A DNA stretch of 64,000 nucleotides from Sialis fuliginosa (GCA_961205875.1 OY540821.1:16492001-16556000); one strand, 5' to 3'; shown: positions 22,361-34,704, numbered from the stretch's first letter. Program-made: numbers and translations. The notes: generated from the letters alone by a model not told the origin.

Positions 22361-22879
22361 CATATCGTTGTAAAAAACATGTAGTCCATATAAAAGAAAA
22401 TAAAGATAGAACCTTAAAACCTTAAAAACGAAAACTGATATAAAAATTCTAAAAACAATTTTACACAAAAAAATGCCCAGTAGTAATGAACATTTTAAAA
22501 CCATTTTTTGTGATCTTAATGTAAATTAAGAATACATATAAATATCTGCCTTTTTTTATACATTAATTTATAAATTTAATTAAATAAAAGTGACCTCAAA
22601 AATAAACCACTGTCGTGTGGTTCAGAACAGGTAAATATATCAAGTTTCGGTAAAAAAACTAAGGTATCTAGTAGCAGACTTAACACTTCAACACTGAGTA
22701 TATCGTATATATGAGTTGGGTTCGGTTGCGTAGGAGATTTTAATTATTTTTTAAGCTAATGCGTTTCAGGAATAAGTTATTAGCCGAGAATATTAAAATT
22801 ATGATTTATAGGTAACTAATTATTTATTTTATTATTTTGTGTAGAATCTAACTACGGTGTATTAAGGAAAACGCCTAAA

Positions 22880-23155
22880 TAAGGTATTGGAACCAGTCTT
22901 GGCCGCTTTAACAGCAGATATATAGTTTTTTGGGATATTTTTTTTTGTAATTTCCATGAATTCATGTTACTAATAAAACAAGTAATTCTTTATTAAATCA
23001 ATTTAATTATCAAATTCCGCAAATATAGTTTTTTTTTTTAAATTATAGCCTTTTATTTTGTTTATATTTTTTCTTCAGTAATGGATAAAGTAATGGGCAC
23101 TCAGTGATGGACACTTGCTAATGATTACAAAATGATAAGTACTACGATACTTTTT
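22880..23155 (+). repeat. Family-3 (AAGGTACTGG...) partial copy
   Basis: Starts TAAGGTATTGGAACCAGTC and shares the CATGTTACTAATAAAACAAG and TAATGGATAAAGTAATGGGC blocks with full copies at 35859-36391 and 46338-46855. The right half is missing. Confidence 0.7.
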
Positions 23156-23966
23156 AGGTATAAAAAATAAATAAAATTATATTTTTTAACATTAGAAAAG
23201 AAATTTGAGTAGGAAGGGGGGAGGGGGGGGGGGCTTAACATCCACCACGTCAACGTTTCTTAGTCCGCCACTGAATAAGATAATTTCTTACAAATTATAT
23301 TACCCGTTTTTTTTTGTTAAAAAACATTAAATTTCGATATTAATATTTACTGCAGTAAAGAGTTTTTAAAAGATTGGTTTATGATTTTCCTGTTTGATGG
23401 GGGTTTCAGGCAACTACCCTTTTTACATGACATTAAAAAAATATTTTGAAAAATAATATTTAAGATCTAGAATTTGTGGGTCCGTTTTTAATATTAAAGT
23501 TAAATAGGTGATTGTTATTAAAAGTTTTTACCTTGCTGACGTTTCGTTACGCATTGCAGTGAACTACGTTAAACCTTTGTAGCAGCAATTAAAACGACAC
23601 ACTAATTATATGCTATTGTTTTGTACCGCAAAAGACAAACAAAGTGTATTTTTATTTTACTTATTTATTTCCTTGTTTCACCGTCGTTATAAGAAAATTA
23701 AATTTGTTTATAATGAGTATGGTTAATTTTAAAAAAAAACACTAGTAGTATAGCAACAAAATATGATATTTACTTTTTGTTTTATCAAAAATAATTATAT
23801 TAATTTTCAACTGGAATTAGTTAACCATTTAATTTTTATACTTTTTTAAAAATAATTTTACTAAAAAATATAATGTTATTTCCTAAACTATACGACTAAA
23901 TTGGATGCTGTAAAGGGCAAATTATAACAACATTAAGTACTTATGACGATGAAATCATTTATTTTA
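23156..23966. other. AT-rich intergenic
   Basis: A poly-G run (about 23219-23233) is followed by a hAT-like end GTCCGCCACTG. No gene. Confidence 0.5.
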
Positions 23967-24240
23967 CAGTGGCGAAGCGTCTATGGAAGCATTCTTGGGT
24001 AAATTAATACAAATCTGTGTTTACAGTTAATAAATAATTAAAAAATATAATTAGAATATTCATCTTAATGTGCAACCCAAATATTTTAACCAAAAATCAA
24101 AAATAGCATTTAATATTAATTTACACGACGTTCAGTTATAAAACTATAATACCTCTATGTCTTATTTTTTTGTATTTTAGTTTATTTGTTAATTGCAGGA
24201 AATTTCACTAAAAAATTTGCTTATTTTTTATGTTACCTAA
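23967..24240 (+). repeat. Left part of the foldback family 4
   Basis: It starts CAGTGGCGAAGCGTC like the copy at 38030 and runs to the GCAGGAAATTTCACTAAAAA block, then diverges. CAGTGGCG is a common hAT-type end. Confidence 0.6.
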
Positions 24241-24857
24241 CGTAACAAAATATATCCTATAACCTGTCCAGAGAACATATATCTATGAATTAAAAAAAAA
24301 ATCACATAAATCGGATAAATGGGTTTCGAGTTGTAAGCGCACTAACGGACAGACAGACAGACAGAGAGACGTTGAGCTTTATGTATAATAAGGATAGGTA
24401 TGTTTAAAAATCATTTAAAAGTATAAAAATCTATATGTTTTGAATTCATATTTGAAAAATTAATATTTTCATTGTCATGCTCCAAAATTCTAACAGAAAA
24501 TAGCGCACTAAAAAACATAATAAAAAGAAATCTGTCAAGACAAAAGATAAATGCGATCAAGATTGTTTTTGATCACAATATCTATGAGATGCAAGGCACA
24601 CCTGATGGTTTGTAGAATGTCGGAATAGCGCGCTTTCAATCATTTTATAGGTTTATTATTCAGTGGTTTAACAGTGACATAGTGTTTCTAATTCCATTGA
24701 TTGACAAGTGGCAGAGCTCCTACTGTGGTTAGCTTGATCTATGGAACACCACCATAGATATTCACGGTGTGGTAAATATAGGAGACTCGGTAACAGCTTC
24801 AAGCTTTTGCTTTTTTAAATAAATTCTTATATATTTATATAGTAACTAAATGATTCT
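24241..24857. other. Mixed repeat debris
   Basis: A GACAGACAGACAGAC tract sits near 24350. No gene. Confidence 0.5.
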
Positions 24858-25592
24858 ACGTCTTATTTTCTTGTATTTTAGTCGATATTTGTATGACGAG
24901 TTGAAGGAAATTTCACTAAAAAATTTTGAATTTTTTTTTTCGTTAAAAGTATGTTTATTGTATAGAAAATGACGTGAAAAGTTGAATGCTTCAAACCGCA
25001 GGTCTGTATCTCAAACCGTTCTCGAGATATAGTCTCTCAAAGTTTTAGTTTTTTTAAATTTTTGGAGAAAAAAGGCCATAACTTTTGAACGTGTGATCGG
25101 AATTGATTTTAGTTGACGGATTTGAAATCAGCGTGTCAAAATCTATATAATGACATGTATAATACTTTAAAATCCGACAAAAAAATTTTGGCCAAAAATC
25201 GACATTTTTTTAAGGTATACCCCTTTGATTTTTTTCGATTTTTAGCGAAATTTTTTTTTTCGAGTTTTAAGTTATTATACATGCCATTATATAGATTTTG
25301 ATACGCTGATTTCAAATCCGTCAACTAAAATCAATTCCGATCACGCGTTCAAAAGTTATGATCTTTTTTCTCCAAAAAATTGAAAAAACTAAAACTTTGA
25401 GAAGCTATATCTCGAGAACGTTTAAAGATACAGACCTGCGGTTTGAACAGTTCAACTTTTCACGTAATTTTCTATACAATAAACATACTTTTAACGAAAT
25501 AAAAAATTCAAAATTTTTTAGTGAAATTTCCTGCATTGAACCTCAACTCGTCATACAAATATCGACTAAAATACAAGAAAATAAGACGTAGA
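24858..25592. repeat. Foldback family 4: 735-bp palindrome, copy 1
   Basis: Arms of about 350 bp run from CTACGTCTTATTTTCTTGTA to its complement, with a centre near 25220. Because of the symmetry, both strands encode a similar 62-residue frame starting MTDLKSA (25113-25301 plus, 25136-25324 minus). This is explained by the palindrome, not by two genes. Sister copies: 38170-38972 and 57036-57660. Confidence 0.85.
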
Positions 25593-25617
25593 AGTATTTT
25601 AGTTTTATAATTGACAT

Positions 25618-25770
25618 ATACACACACACACAGACAGACAGACACGGAACAAAAACTGTTTGTCTTGACGTGAAACGGAAAGTTCAATTTAAAATTTTGA
25701 AATCAGATAATTTTTTTTTGTCTCATTCTAAAACGATCACAAAGCTTCTCGTATCTTCGATATATATATA
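25618..25770 (-). repeat. CA microsatellite plus family-2 end fragment
   Basis: (CA)n and (CAGA)n run into CACGGAACAAAAACTGTTTG and the CTTCTCGTATCTTCGATAT end of family 2. The same junction follows foldback copy 2 (38973-39075), so it is part of a composite repeat. Confidence 0.65.
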
Positions 25771-26313
25771 TTATATTGCAAGGAAGCAAAATTACCTACT
25801 TGATAATAAATTCTGAAATACGACCAAAATCATTACCAGAAATAAAAACAGTTGGAGTGAAATTAAATACTGACTGGATTTTTTTTCGGCCCAATTGAGT
25901 ATTTCGTGATTACGAAAGACTCCTGTAGAGGCTCAACGTCAACATGGGGTTCACAGGTTAATCTTCATGAGCGCTGTTGTCTATTCCAAATCATCGTTCA
26001 TACTATAACGTATGTAGGTATATCAATGTAACTGGCATGTCTATTGTTAAACTTAGGAATTTATATAATCATCGCATACTTTTGTAGTTTATTTCTAGTG
26101 CTGTTACAACTACCGCGTTTTGGTATGATTTGAGTGCACAAATGAATAATTCTAGGCATGGGCGTCACTATACGGTTTAAGATATTTTATAATAAAAATA
26201 TTGGTATGGAGAACCATACATGACTTCCATGTTATTTTTAATACCTATATGAAAAATTTCAATGGGATTTGTTAGAAATAAAACTCACCTTTGTATTATA
26301 AATATTAGTTTTC

Positions 26314-26372
26314 TAAAGGCTTCTATACACCACCCAATTTGCATCGGGAGGTAGAGTGTATAGAGGCCTTAA
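26314..26372. mobile_element. 59-bp miniature related to the 1054-1918 repeat
   Basis: TAAAGGCTTCTATACACC and GTGTATAGAGGCCTTA lie only about 25 bp apart, so both ends are kept and nearly the whole interior is lost. Confidence 0.6.
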
Positions 26373-26465
26373 TATCCTAATATCAAAAACATAATACACG
26401 TTTTTAGAATAACTAATTTGACAATTTGAATTTAGTTGCATTTGTTTTGAAGGCAAAATGAATTA

Positions 26466-26600
26466 GTGACGATATCTTTTGTGTCGTAGTAGTTATCATT
26501 TGCAAGTGTCCATCACTGGTTGCACATTATTTGTTTTCTTTATCCATTACTGGAGAAAAAATATAAACAAAATAAAAAGCTATAATTTCTATAACAATTC
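26466..26600 (-). repeat. Family-3 internal fragment
   Basis: Shares TTTTGTGTCGTAGTA, GCAAGTGTCCATCACTG and TTATCCATTACTGGAGAAAA with the full copies. Joined to a second repeat (about 26600-26725) that recurs inverted at 55525-55690. Confidence 0.6.
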
Positions 26601-26934
26601 GTTTGTATGAGGCTTAAAGACCCGGAAATTACTGAACTGATTTCAATGCGATTTTCAACTGAAGATTTAATATCAAAAGACTAAAAAAATCTTTATCAAG
26701 TCGTGTTTTGTTTCCATGATGTCGCAGCATACAACTGTCATTTATATAAAAACATTATACTTAATATTATTTATAATTTTATACGATTTTCTCAATAACT
26801 ACTAAACAGATTTTATTCCGGTTTTCACTATGAGATAGGTTAGGTTTAGGTGTATAATTTGTGAATATTTTGAGTAAATTCGGAAAAATGGGCATGTTGA
26901 ATATTTTAGGTCACTATGATTATGTGGATATTAA

Positions 26935-26963
26935 CCCAGGTAACACCGAGTTCAATGCGCTAG
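26935..26963 (+). mobile_element. Decayed Helitron-type 3' end
   Basis: AACCCAGGTAACACCGAGTT, then CAATGCG and CTAG followed by T. It is a worn copy of the clear end at 47411-47440. Confidence 0.5.
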
Positions 26964-27769
26964 TAATATATAAGTCTTCTTATCACTCGAAAACCAGGTT
27001 TTAGTATATATTATGTTACGTTAGGTAACATAAGGAATAAGCATACATAAATTAACAATCACAGTGGAAGCTTCAGAACACTAATAGCATTCCGGGCTAC
27101 AGTGGTGCCATCTAGTTAGTGCCATATAACACACACTGCAACTTGGGTGGCGTGTTTTGCAACTAACTGCGTTCATACTCGGTTAGCGAACTCGTGCGTC
27201 AGAGACAGAACTACTGGTTTATATGTTATACGTATATGTCTATCTTTGGCTGAAAGGAGCCAGTGGTGTCGGTATGAGAACGTTAATAGATTATTAAATT
27301 TTTAAATGTTTTGTTTGAGTTTTATCGTGTGGAATGGTACAACAAACTGTGGATATTACATACACGCTTGTATGACATTGTTAACCTTTGTTTTAGTTGC
27401 GTATACACATACGCAATACTCACACACACCCACCAATATGCCGATCGTTTGTGAAAATTCGAATATGCAAATTGTCGAATTCTTTCTCGAATTATAATAG
27501 TCAGTACCGGCTTTAGGAGGGGGGGGGGGGGGCGAACCAGGGCGACTGCACAATGGAGTATAGGTCACTTTTTTGGTTCAAATCAGTGTAATTTTTGAGT
27601 AAACTTTTTTAAATCTTTTTTTGTCGATCAGTTAAAACCGATTAAGCAAAAAATATAGCTAAATATAAACAATGTTAATTTGTAAAAAAATCGATTATTT
27701 GATAGCTGCTAACTGACAAATACTTATTCGGCAACCCAGAAAACCTTTAATAAGGTACTAACTAATCAA
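26964..27769. other. Intergenic, no gene seen
   Basis: A moderately GC-richer patch lies at about 27090-27270. A G run lies near 27519-27532. Confidence 0.5.
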
Positions 27770-27960
27770 CTTATTTGTTGATTTATCAATTTTAATTTGT
27801 TCATAATAGGGGAAGGAGGTCTCGACGGTCTTAGGGCATTTGACAGTCTTAAAGTTAATGATGTAAGCTATATTTTAAAAGTTTGAGTCTGTAGGATCGC
27901 GCCAAGCTGATATATGAATTATTCAACTTATTTGTTAATTTGTCAATTTTAATTGACATT
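27770..27960 (+). repeat. ~165-bp repeat, single unit
   Basis: It has CTCGACGGTCTTAGGGCATT, a GATGTAAGCTATATTTTAAA block and GATCGCGCCAAGCTG, as in the array at 48182-48600 and the unit at 29797-29985. Confidence 0.7.
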
Positions 27961-28085
27961 TTCGGTGATTTTGTAACATTTTTTTAGGGGGAAAGAGGGC
28001 GGAAAAATAAATCTCTGATAATAGTCCTCAGTACCCCAACCCTTTTGTAAATTTATTACTTCTTTTTGACGAGTCTGCCAACTTT

Positions 28086-28435
28086 TGCTTCCTCGCAATA
28101 TCGAAGATACGAGAAGCTTTGTGATCGTTTTAGATTGAGACAAAAAAAATGTTCGATTTCAAAATTTTAAATTTACTTTCTGTTTCACGTCAAGACAAAC
28201 ACTTTTCGTTCCGTGTCTGTCTGTCTGTCTGTCTGTCTGTGTGTGTGTCTGTCCCCTGAATCCTTGTCACACGCATAACTCATGAACCATACTGAACCGA
28301 TATTATTAAAACTTGGTCGGATGGTTTGGGCCTGGCTTGAGGACGGTCCCATTTCAAAATCGTTCAAATTGTTCAATAATTAACTACCTTTAGTGAATTC
28401 GGCACGAGGAAGCACTGAGTATTTACAAGGCAGAT
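28086..28435 (+). repeat. Family-2 repeat, internally deleted copy
   Basis: Left end CTTCCTCGCAATATCGAAG, a (CTGT)n/(GT)n tract, the family-2 GTCCCATTTCAAAATCGTTC block, then the right end with GGCACGAGGAAGCACTG. About half the family length is missing. Confidence 0.75.
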
Positions 28436-28954
28436 ATTTTTTATTTGCAAAAATTCTTAAAAATAGAGCATTTTCGAGCGTAATTTCATGATGTATTAAA
28501 AGTGCTTTTCACTTGAACTGTAAGATAATATGGTGAGAAAATCGTACAGTTTATACAGATTTATAAATAACCAAATAATAATAAAACGAAAATGGACGTT
28601 AATATTGTGATTAAATATGAAATCATTTGATTATATAGTTTTATTGAGGAATTCATGTTTATTTTAAATTGACTGTTTTTTAATTAACTAGCAATTATGC
28701 ATGGTATTTTTGTAGTTCAATAGAAACTAGTTATTTCTTAGATTAACAGAATAATAATTAAACTGTTTTTATTGTAAATTAATAGTTTAGGTGTGTACAG
28801 TACCGTAACGTCAAATTTTGCTCCATTCTAAAATTAACCTCAAATTTATAATTTTTGCTGGCGAAGAAAATTTGGAATATGTATTAAAATTTTATAACAA
28901 GTACATATATATATCTATATATATATTACTCAGTATCTATGTATATGAAAACGT

Positions 28955-28979
28955 GGTGTGTGTGTGTGTGTGTGTGTGT
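28955..28979 (+). repeat. (GT)n microsatellite
   Basis: About twelve GT dinucleotides in an otherwise AT-rich stretch (28440-29796) with no gene. Confidence 0.9.
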
Positions 28980-29796
28980 CAAAGAATGCGCCGATCGCTA
29001 TCGGTACTAATTAATAGCCGGTAAGTCGCCGGCGTTCTTATGTATTGATCATTGTGGCCAATCACACGACCGGAACCACACCAGTGGTGTAGTTATGAAT
29101 TTATAGTCGTTTTATAAATACCATGTATTTTTTCAATATGAATATCCTTATATATAAAACTAAAATTTTTATAATTTTGTTACATAACCTAAGTACTTTT
29201 TCTGCAAATTCGATTTTAATAAAATTTTGGGAAAATATATTCCTTATGATTATAAATATGTAAGTCTGGCAAGTTCCAAATCAAAACGGCTAAAAAACAT
29301 ATTTAAAAATAAAAATTGACTCGTTGATATTTTGCAGGCAATTGATAGAGGGGTATTATTTTTTTGTAGATTTTTTATGTACTGAATCGGGTCACGACAG
29401 TTAAATCAATTTCAGTTAAACTTTCAATTATGAATACCTTTCAATAAGATATAACAAAAACTGTTTTCCAAAAAAGATAAAATCAACAGTAAATATTAAT
29501 CTTACCTTGATGTTACGCCACTGGTAAATGGAAAAAAAACAATAGGTCGGCTTTCCTTTTGCTGTGTATCAATACGCGATTGCAGCGGTGTCCATATATT
29601 ATGTTTATTATTACAATTTCATGTTATTTAGTTTTATAACTGACCCGCCATTTTACTTTATCGAAAACTTAATCAGTCGCTCCACCCATCGCAGATTGTG
29701 TTCTATTGGACTACTCTGTTATTGCAATTGTACATCGAGTCAGTCAGGAGCCAAAATGATACATAAAAGTTGAGAAAAACTAGGGTTGCATATCTG

Positions 29797-29985
29797 ACAT
29801 ATTAACTATTCAACTTATTTGTTAAATTTTCAATTTAAATTTCTTAATAATAGCCGAAGGCGCACTCGAAGGTCTTCGGGCATAAGATAGTCTTAAAGAT
29901 AATGGTGTAAGCTATATTTAAAAAAAAACTGGAGTCTGCTCGATCGCGCCAAGCTGACATATTAACTATTCAACTTATTTGTCAA
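29797..29985 (+). repeat. ~165-bp repeat, single unit
   Basis: TTCTTAATAATAGCCGAAGG, CGAAGGTCTTCGGGCATA, GGTGTAAGCTATATTT and GATCGCGCCAAGCTG match the other units. It abuts a family-2 copy. Confidence 0.7.
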
Positions 29986-29986
29986 A

Positions 29987-30534
29987 ATGACATTTAAAAC
30001 GTCAAAATGACATATAATATATCCAATCAAATATCAATTTAGAAAAACAAAACACGAATTTTTAAAATAAATTGAGATAAATCTTTGTAAGGGAATATTT
30101 TACAACAAACGTAGTAGACCCATATTATAGGAAATTTAATGCTCTACAAAAAATATTCTATAAAATTTTTTCGTAAAATGTGTCGTTCTTGAGATATCTT
30201 GAAAAAAGAAATATTTTGGGGTGTCACCCCTCTCCCTTACACACGATTTTGATGATTTTGAAATGGGACCGTCCTCAAGCCAGGACCAACCATCCGACCA
30301 AGTTTCAATAATATCGGTTCAGTGGTTCATGAGTTATACGTGTGACAAGGATTCAGGGGACAGACGGACGGACGGACGGACACACGGACAGACAGACAGA
30401 CACGGAACGAAAAGTGTTTGTCTTGACTTGAAACGGATAAATCAATTTAAAATTTTGAAATTGGAGAACTTTTTTTTTGCCTCAATCTGAAACGATCACA
30501 TAGCTTCTCGTATCTTCGATATTGCGAGGAAGCA
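29987..30534 (-). repeat. Family-2 repeat, reverse orientation
   Basis: Runs from the TTTAAAACGTCAAAATGACA block through TGAGATATCTTGAAAAAAG, a (GGAC)n/(CAGA)n tract and GCTTCTCGTATCTTCGATAT. Carries the plus-strand frame at 30221-30490 (QWFMSYTCDKDSGDR) that recurs in other copies. Confidence 0.75.
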
Positions 30535-30701
30535 ATATATCTGACAGAAATACTACCTTGAACTATAGTAAGCTACCAATCAGATTCTTAGAAAAAGAGA
30601 TAGATATATTCCAAACTACACTGCATCTCTCTCTCACTTTTTGAACAGATGTTACATCATTGTGTTAATACAGAATGCACTGTCCATTCTCTATATCTAT
30701 G
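30535..30701. mobile_element. Family-1 hAT-type element, one end only
   Basis: ATATCTGACAGAAATACTACC to TCCATTCTCTATATCTATG matches the right end of 53176-53839. The left end is cut off at the border with the family-2 copy. Confidence 0.75.
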
Positions 30702-30879
30702 TTTTTTAGATATATTTTATTTGGTTATTATAAGGATATTTATTTTTTGCACATATGTAGGTACATATATGATTTCAATTACCACCAACAGTGTCAAATT
30801 GAACCACAGATATTACAAATGTGCTGTGTAAAACAAACAGTCGAGGGTTGTGGACATATGTGACAGATGTCACCACATG

Positions 30880-31020
30880 TACTCTGTACCGCGGTGCGCA
30901 CTCCATCTGTAGGCAGTGCGGTTAACTAACTCTTACTATACAATTACCCTTTGTCTAGCGTGTTTGATCAGGACAACGTTTCGCTAGAATATGCTAATTA
31001 ATGTGCGGCCCTTTTATTGA
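30880..31020. promoter_or_regulatory. GC-richer island, candidate enhancer
   Basis: TACCGCGGTGCGCACTCC, GGCAGTGCGGTTAACTAAC and ATATGCTAATTAATGTGCGG stand out from the AT-rich flanks. GCTAATTAATG is a homeodomain-type word. No coding frame. Inference only. Confidence 0.3.
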
Positions 31021-31111
31021 AATTAAAACTGATATGCTAATGTTATGTGTATATTGTAAAATGGCTGATATAAGTTTGAATATGTGATTGATATATATGT
31101 TTGTTTGTAAA

Positions 31112-31145
31112 CTAGCGGACTTGCCCGTGGCTTCACCCGCGTTGT
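31112..31145 (-). mobile_element. Possible Helitron-type 3' end, minus strand
   Basis: On the minus strand, CGCGGGTGAAGCCACGGGCA then AGTCCG and CTAG followed by T. CG-rich sequence ending in CTAG before T is usual for insect Helitron 3' ends, though the hairpin is imperfect here. Confidence 0.4.
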
Positions 31146-31184
31146 ATAGTTTTTTTTATGTTGGCAGCACAAATAATATTTTAA

Positions 31185-31382
31185 CATAGACATAGAGAAA
31201 TGGACCAGGCATCTGACTCGAACACAGAACCGTGTCAAAAGAAAGAGATAGAAACAGATTTGGAATAACTGTGTAACTCTATGTCTATGTTCCAAACTAC
31301 ACTGCATCTCTCTCTCCTTTTTTGAACAGATGTTACACCATTGAGTTAATACAGAATGCACTGTCCATTCTCTATGTCTATG
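31185..31382. mobile_element. Family-1 hAT-type MITE with exact 8-bp duplication
   Basis: TATTTTAA flanks it exactly (31177-31184 and 31383-31390). The ends are CATAGACATAGAG and CTCTATGTCTATG. 198 bp. Confidence 0.9.
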
Positions 31383-31590
31383 TATTTTAAGAATTTTTTT
31401 TTAGTATTTATTATAAAAGATGTGCACATGATTTCCCCTCTCGCTGTTATATGTTATTTCCCCTCGCATCGCAATACTCCTAGCGCCACCAAGCAGCAAA
31501 AATAAATAGTTTTGGGTTTCTGTATAATGTAGAGAATTAATTCGCGTTCAATTGCAGTGTTTTTATTTGGAAATTTTTGTTGTAAAAGCA

Positions 31591-31608
31591 GGTTAGGTTA
31601 GGTTAGGT
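31591..31608 (+). repeat. Short interstitial (TTAGG)n run
   Basis: Just over three units of the ancestral insect telomere repeat. Too short to imply a telomere, but consistent with an insect genome. Confidence 0.6.
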
Positions 31609-31612
31609 GTAT

Positions 31613-32568
31613 GTTGTCGTTAGGGCAGGTAAAATATTGGTCGAAATTCGACCATAGGCGATACTAGTTTAAATAAATATGTATTAATATCACTACAATA
31701 TTAAGTTTATACAAAATATAAAAATGAAAAGGTGGTTTGGTTAAATTTCAAAAATAATATAATATAAATTCATCTTTTTTTCCTTAATCTTAAATAACTC
31801 GACGAATCAAAATTTTAAATCAAATTTAAATAATGCATTTTAAAACTAAAACTTGACACTGTCAAATAACGTTATATGTTGTTTTTTTTTTACTTTCTTA
31901 TACCATGTATAGGTACATTCATATATGAAATATACAATAGTATAAGTATAGTAAAATCGATTTTTTTCTTAATCCGGATTTTGATGAGATTATCTATTTT
32001 GACCTTCCCTGAATCCATTCTGACTATTTTCGCCATGATGTCTGTGTGTCCGTCTGTCTGTAAGCGTTGTAACTCAAATACGACAAATCGTATAGAAGGG
32101 TGAAATTTTAAATTTAAGATTAATTTTTATCTGGGAAGAAAACGTCCTATTTTTTCGATTAATTTACCAACATTTTTACCATAATTATAGATCTTTAAAT
32201 ATAACACTTCTTTCTCTAACTGATGAGTGTATTTATAACAATTACAATACTGTTAAAAATATTCATATTTGTACAATTAAATTTCACATACCTGTAGTAT
32301 AATATATATGGAATTATGTAAATAATATAAACATGTTCATGTCCCATTATACCAGTAGCAGCAGTTGTAGAATACACATTCACCGCGTCTATACCAGTTG
32401 ACATATGTCAATCATCCTCCAGGCGAGATGCCCATTAAATAATGTGGCTTTCTTTATTTGTATAAACTGCCGAAGGGACAAAATAGAAACAGGGACGGGT
32501 GTAGATATTATAATATATTGTAAACAATCGAATGCGTTTTTTAAGTTAAAATAAATCAAAATTAACTA
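31613..32568. other. AT-rich intergenic, no gene seen
   Basis: It holds a TGTCTGTGTGTCCGTCTGTC tract near 32038, probably repeat-derived. Confidence 0.5.
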
Positions 32569-33048
32569 AGGTGTAGTGGGGTAAGTGCAGACCGGTTTTT
32601 GCATAGTTGGACTTTGAATCCATATATTTTCAATCTGTTATATAAATACTTAATATTTTCAGAATCAAATGATTGTGAAGTTATTACTGACTCTTTTAAA
32701 TTGAATAGGACGCCAATTTTCTTTGTATATTTGCATTATGATAGGACATTGTAAAAAATGTCAACTACAGTGCACTTAACCCATTTTCGGGGCAAGTGCA
32801 TTACCGGTAGTTAAAAACGCTATGAAGCATTATTTCATATGCTAGAATTGTGAATACGCCTAGTATAAAATGCTTTTTACCGCATCAACATACGTTGTTT
32901 AGTTTTGGAGTAGTGAACTTTTTAAACAAGTTGGTATTAACTTTTAATAGTTCACTACATATTAGCTATTACAATTTTTTATTCGTATTATAATAAAAAG
33001 AACCCATTAATGCACTTGCCCCCTTTCTGCACTTACCCCACTGCACCT
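32569..33048. mobile_element. 480-bp TA-flanked MITE with AGGTG ends
   Basis: TA at 32567-32568 and 33049-33050. The ends are AGGTGTAGTGGGGTAAGTGC and GCACTTACCCCACTGCACCT. The inverted copy at 61075-61542 is nearly identical. Confidence 0.85.
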
Positions 33049-33830
33049 TATTTCAAAAATAGTTTGAGTTTGAATATTAAATATTTATGCCTTAAAATTA
33101 AAGTAAGAGTATTATTAATAATTAATTGTTCAAATTTTAATTCTTATACTAGAGTCTAGTAACTAGACTTATTCAGATTTATAGTTCCAGAGTACTATGT
33201 TACCAAACAAGAAACGATATTATTTTTTAATAAAAAAATATATTATACGCGCCTGACTGAAGTAGACAAGCAATTTTTTGAGGAGAAGCAAATCTTTTTT
33301 AATTGAATTTAATAATACAATACAACTATGTTTATAGCAGTGGTATAATGTGTAGGTATTGTAGAACACCTATAGCATGTTGTTGGAAGGAATTAGGCAG
33401 CTATTAGTGGCACGATAGTATTGTCATTTGTAATAATTTGAGTATATTTAGCTTTAACGTAATCTTATTGTTATGTTAAGTATTTTACAAAAAATTATAA
33501 ATTTTATGTTATTTGGAATTTTAAGGTGAAATTTTTTTTTTAAAAGATCATAAAAGGAAGACACCTCTGAAAAAAGGTTCAGGGATTTCGGCTTGGTGAT
33601 GATGAATCAGTCAGGAAATTAAAAATTTTGGTTTTAAATAAAAAAAAAATTCGAATGATTTAATTCTTTTAAAGAAAACATATGCAAAGCTGCCTTACCC
33701 TCACCTGAATGTAAAATTTCATATTCCAAGCTTATCTGGAAGCACTAATAAGCTTAAAGCAGACACCACGTCTGCATAATTTAAAGATTATTCAATATAT
33801 TACGGACAAAGCAATTTGTCATATTTGTTT
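33049..33830. other. AT-rich intergenic, nothing recognised
   Basis: No gene or clear element. Confidence 0.5.
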
Positions 33831-33839
33831 TATACACAC

Positions 33840-34210
33840 TATCCCCCTGAGAGGAACATCCCTGTATTATCATATAAAACTGCGGTTAAGCACACACCCT
33901 GCAACCCTTAATCTGGCGAGGGATGCGTTACTTAATCGCTCCTTAATTTAGGGGGTGGTGTACAACAATACAATAGTAATTGTTCGACCCTTGTGTTTAG
34001 TTATATTAATGTGGGTTTCTGATTTATTAAATCGAGATACAAATTATTGCAGATTTTATAATTTATCAGCACGGATATTAAATTTGTGATAGGGGATTGT
34101 TTGGGCTGTTTAGAAGCCAACACGACTAATTAACTTGATCACGGATTTCATTTCAGATTAATTAATTATTTGTTTCCAAGGCAACATGAATTAGTATTTA
34201 AAATTAAAAT
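33840..34210. promoter_or_regulatory. Candidate conserved non-coding island
   Basis: A non-repetitive, moderately GC-rich stretch (CTGGCGAGGGATGCGTTAC, TTTAGGGGGTGGTGTAC) with ACTAATTAACTTGATC and AGATTAATTAATTATT homeodomain-type words. No frame. Inference only. Confidence 0.3.
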
Positions 34211-34704
34211 TTTGAAGGTGTTTTTCACCCCTTTAATGACTGTTTAGGCACGTACAAAAAATAAATGTCTCTAAGCTTCAACTGAAGTACAAATGTACCA
34301 AATCTTATCAGAATTAGTGAGATAATACTCGCAACGTTCACTTTTTAGACGATAAAAGTTACAAATTTTCGAATATTTCTAAAACCACCAAAATCAATAG
34401 GTATGGAGCACTCACTGAGATAAACATTTTCCCCAAAAATAATTCAGATCGGTGCATTTTTACAGTAGTTATCGTGAACGAAAGAAAATTCTACATCCAG
34501 ACACACGCACAGCCGCCATGCGGAAATCAACTTTTCTTTACGTTTTGAAGGTAGTACAATCAGAATCACGATTTTTTTATGGTATTACATTTCTTTCAGA
34601 ACATGTTTATTGAAAAATATTTTGAATTAAGTGGTTTTTGGATTGTCTGCTTTAAAAATCAAGCATTTGTTTTTTGATAATCTCAACATTGATATGTAAT
34701 TGAG

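Noticed and set aside
25113..25324. 62-residue frames starting MTDLKSA on both strands, also at 38470 and 57306-57517
   Set aside because: They lie in the arms of palindromes, so a frame on one strand creates its likeness on the other. No homology is recognised.
28396..28411. GAATTCGGCACGAGG, which looks like a cDNA library adapter and so a possible cloning contaminant
   Set aside because: Family-2 repeats at the same internal place read GAATTTGGCACGAG, GAATTTAGCACGAGG and GAATTTAGCTCGAGG (near 7537, 42737, 45791). It is a natural variant of the repeat.
30221..30490. ~90-residue frames with DKDSGDR...TDRHGTKS at 28185, 30221, 42004 and 63475
   Set aside because: Part of a dispersed repeat and built largely from a CTGT/CCGT microsatellite. 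Listed as a finding to test, not as genes.
31591..31608. TTAGG run as a telomere or fusion relic
   Set aside because: Only three units; such runs arise by chance and slippage.
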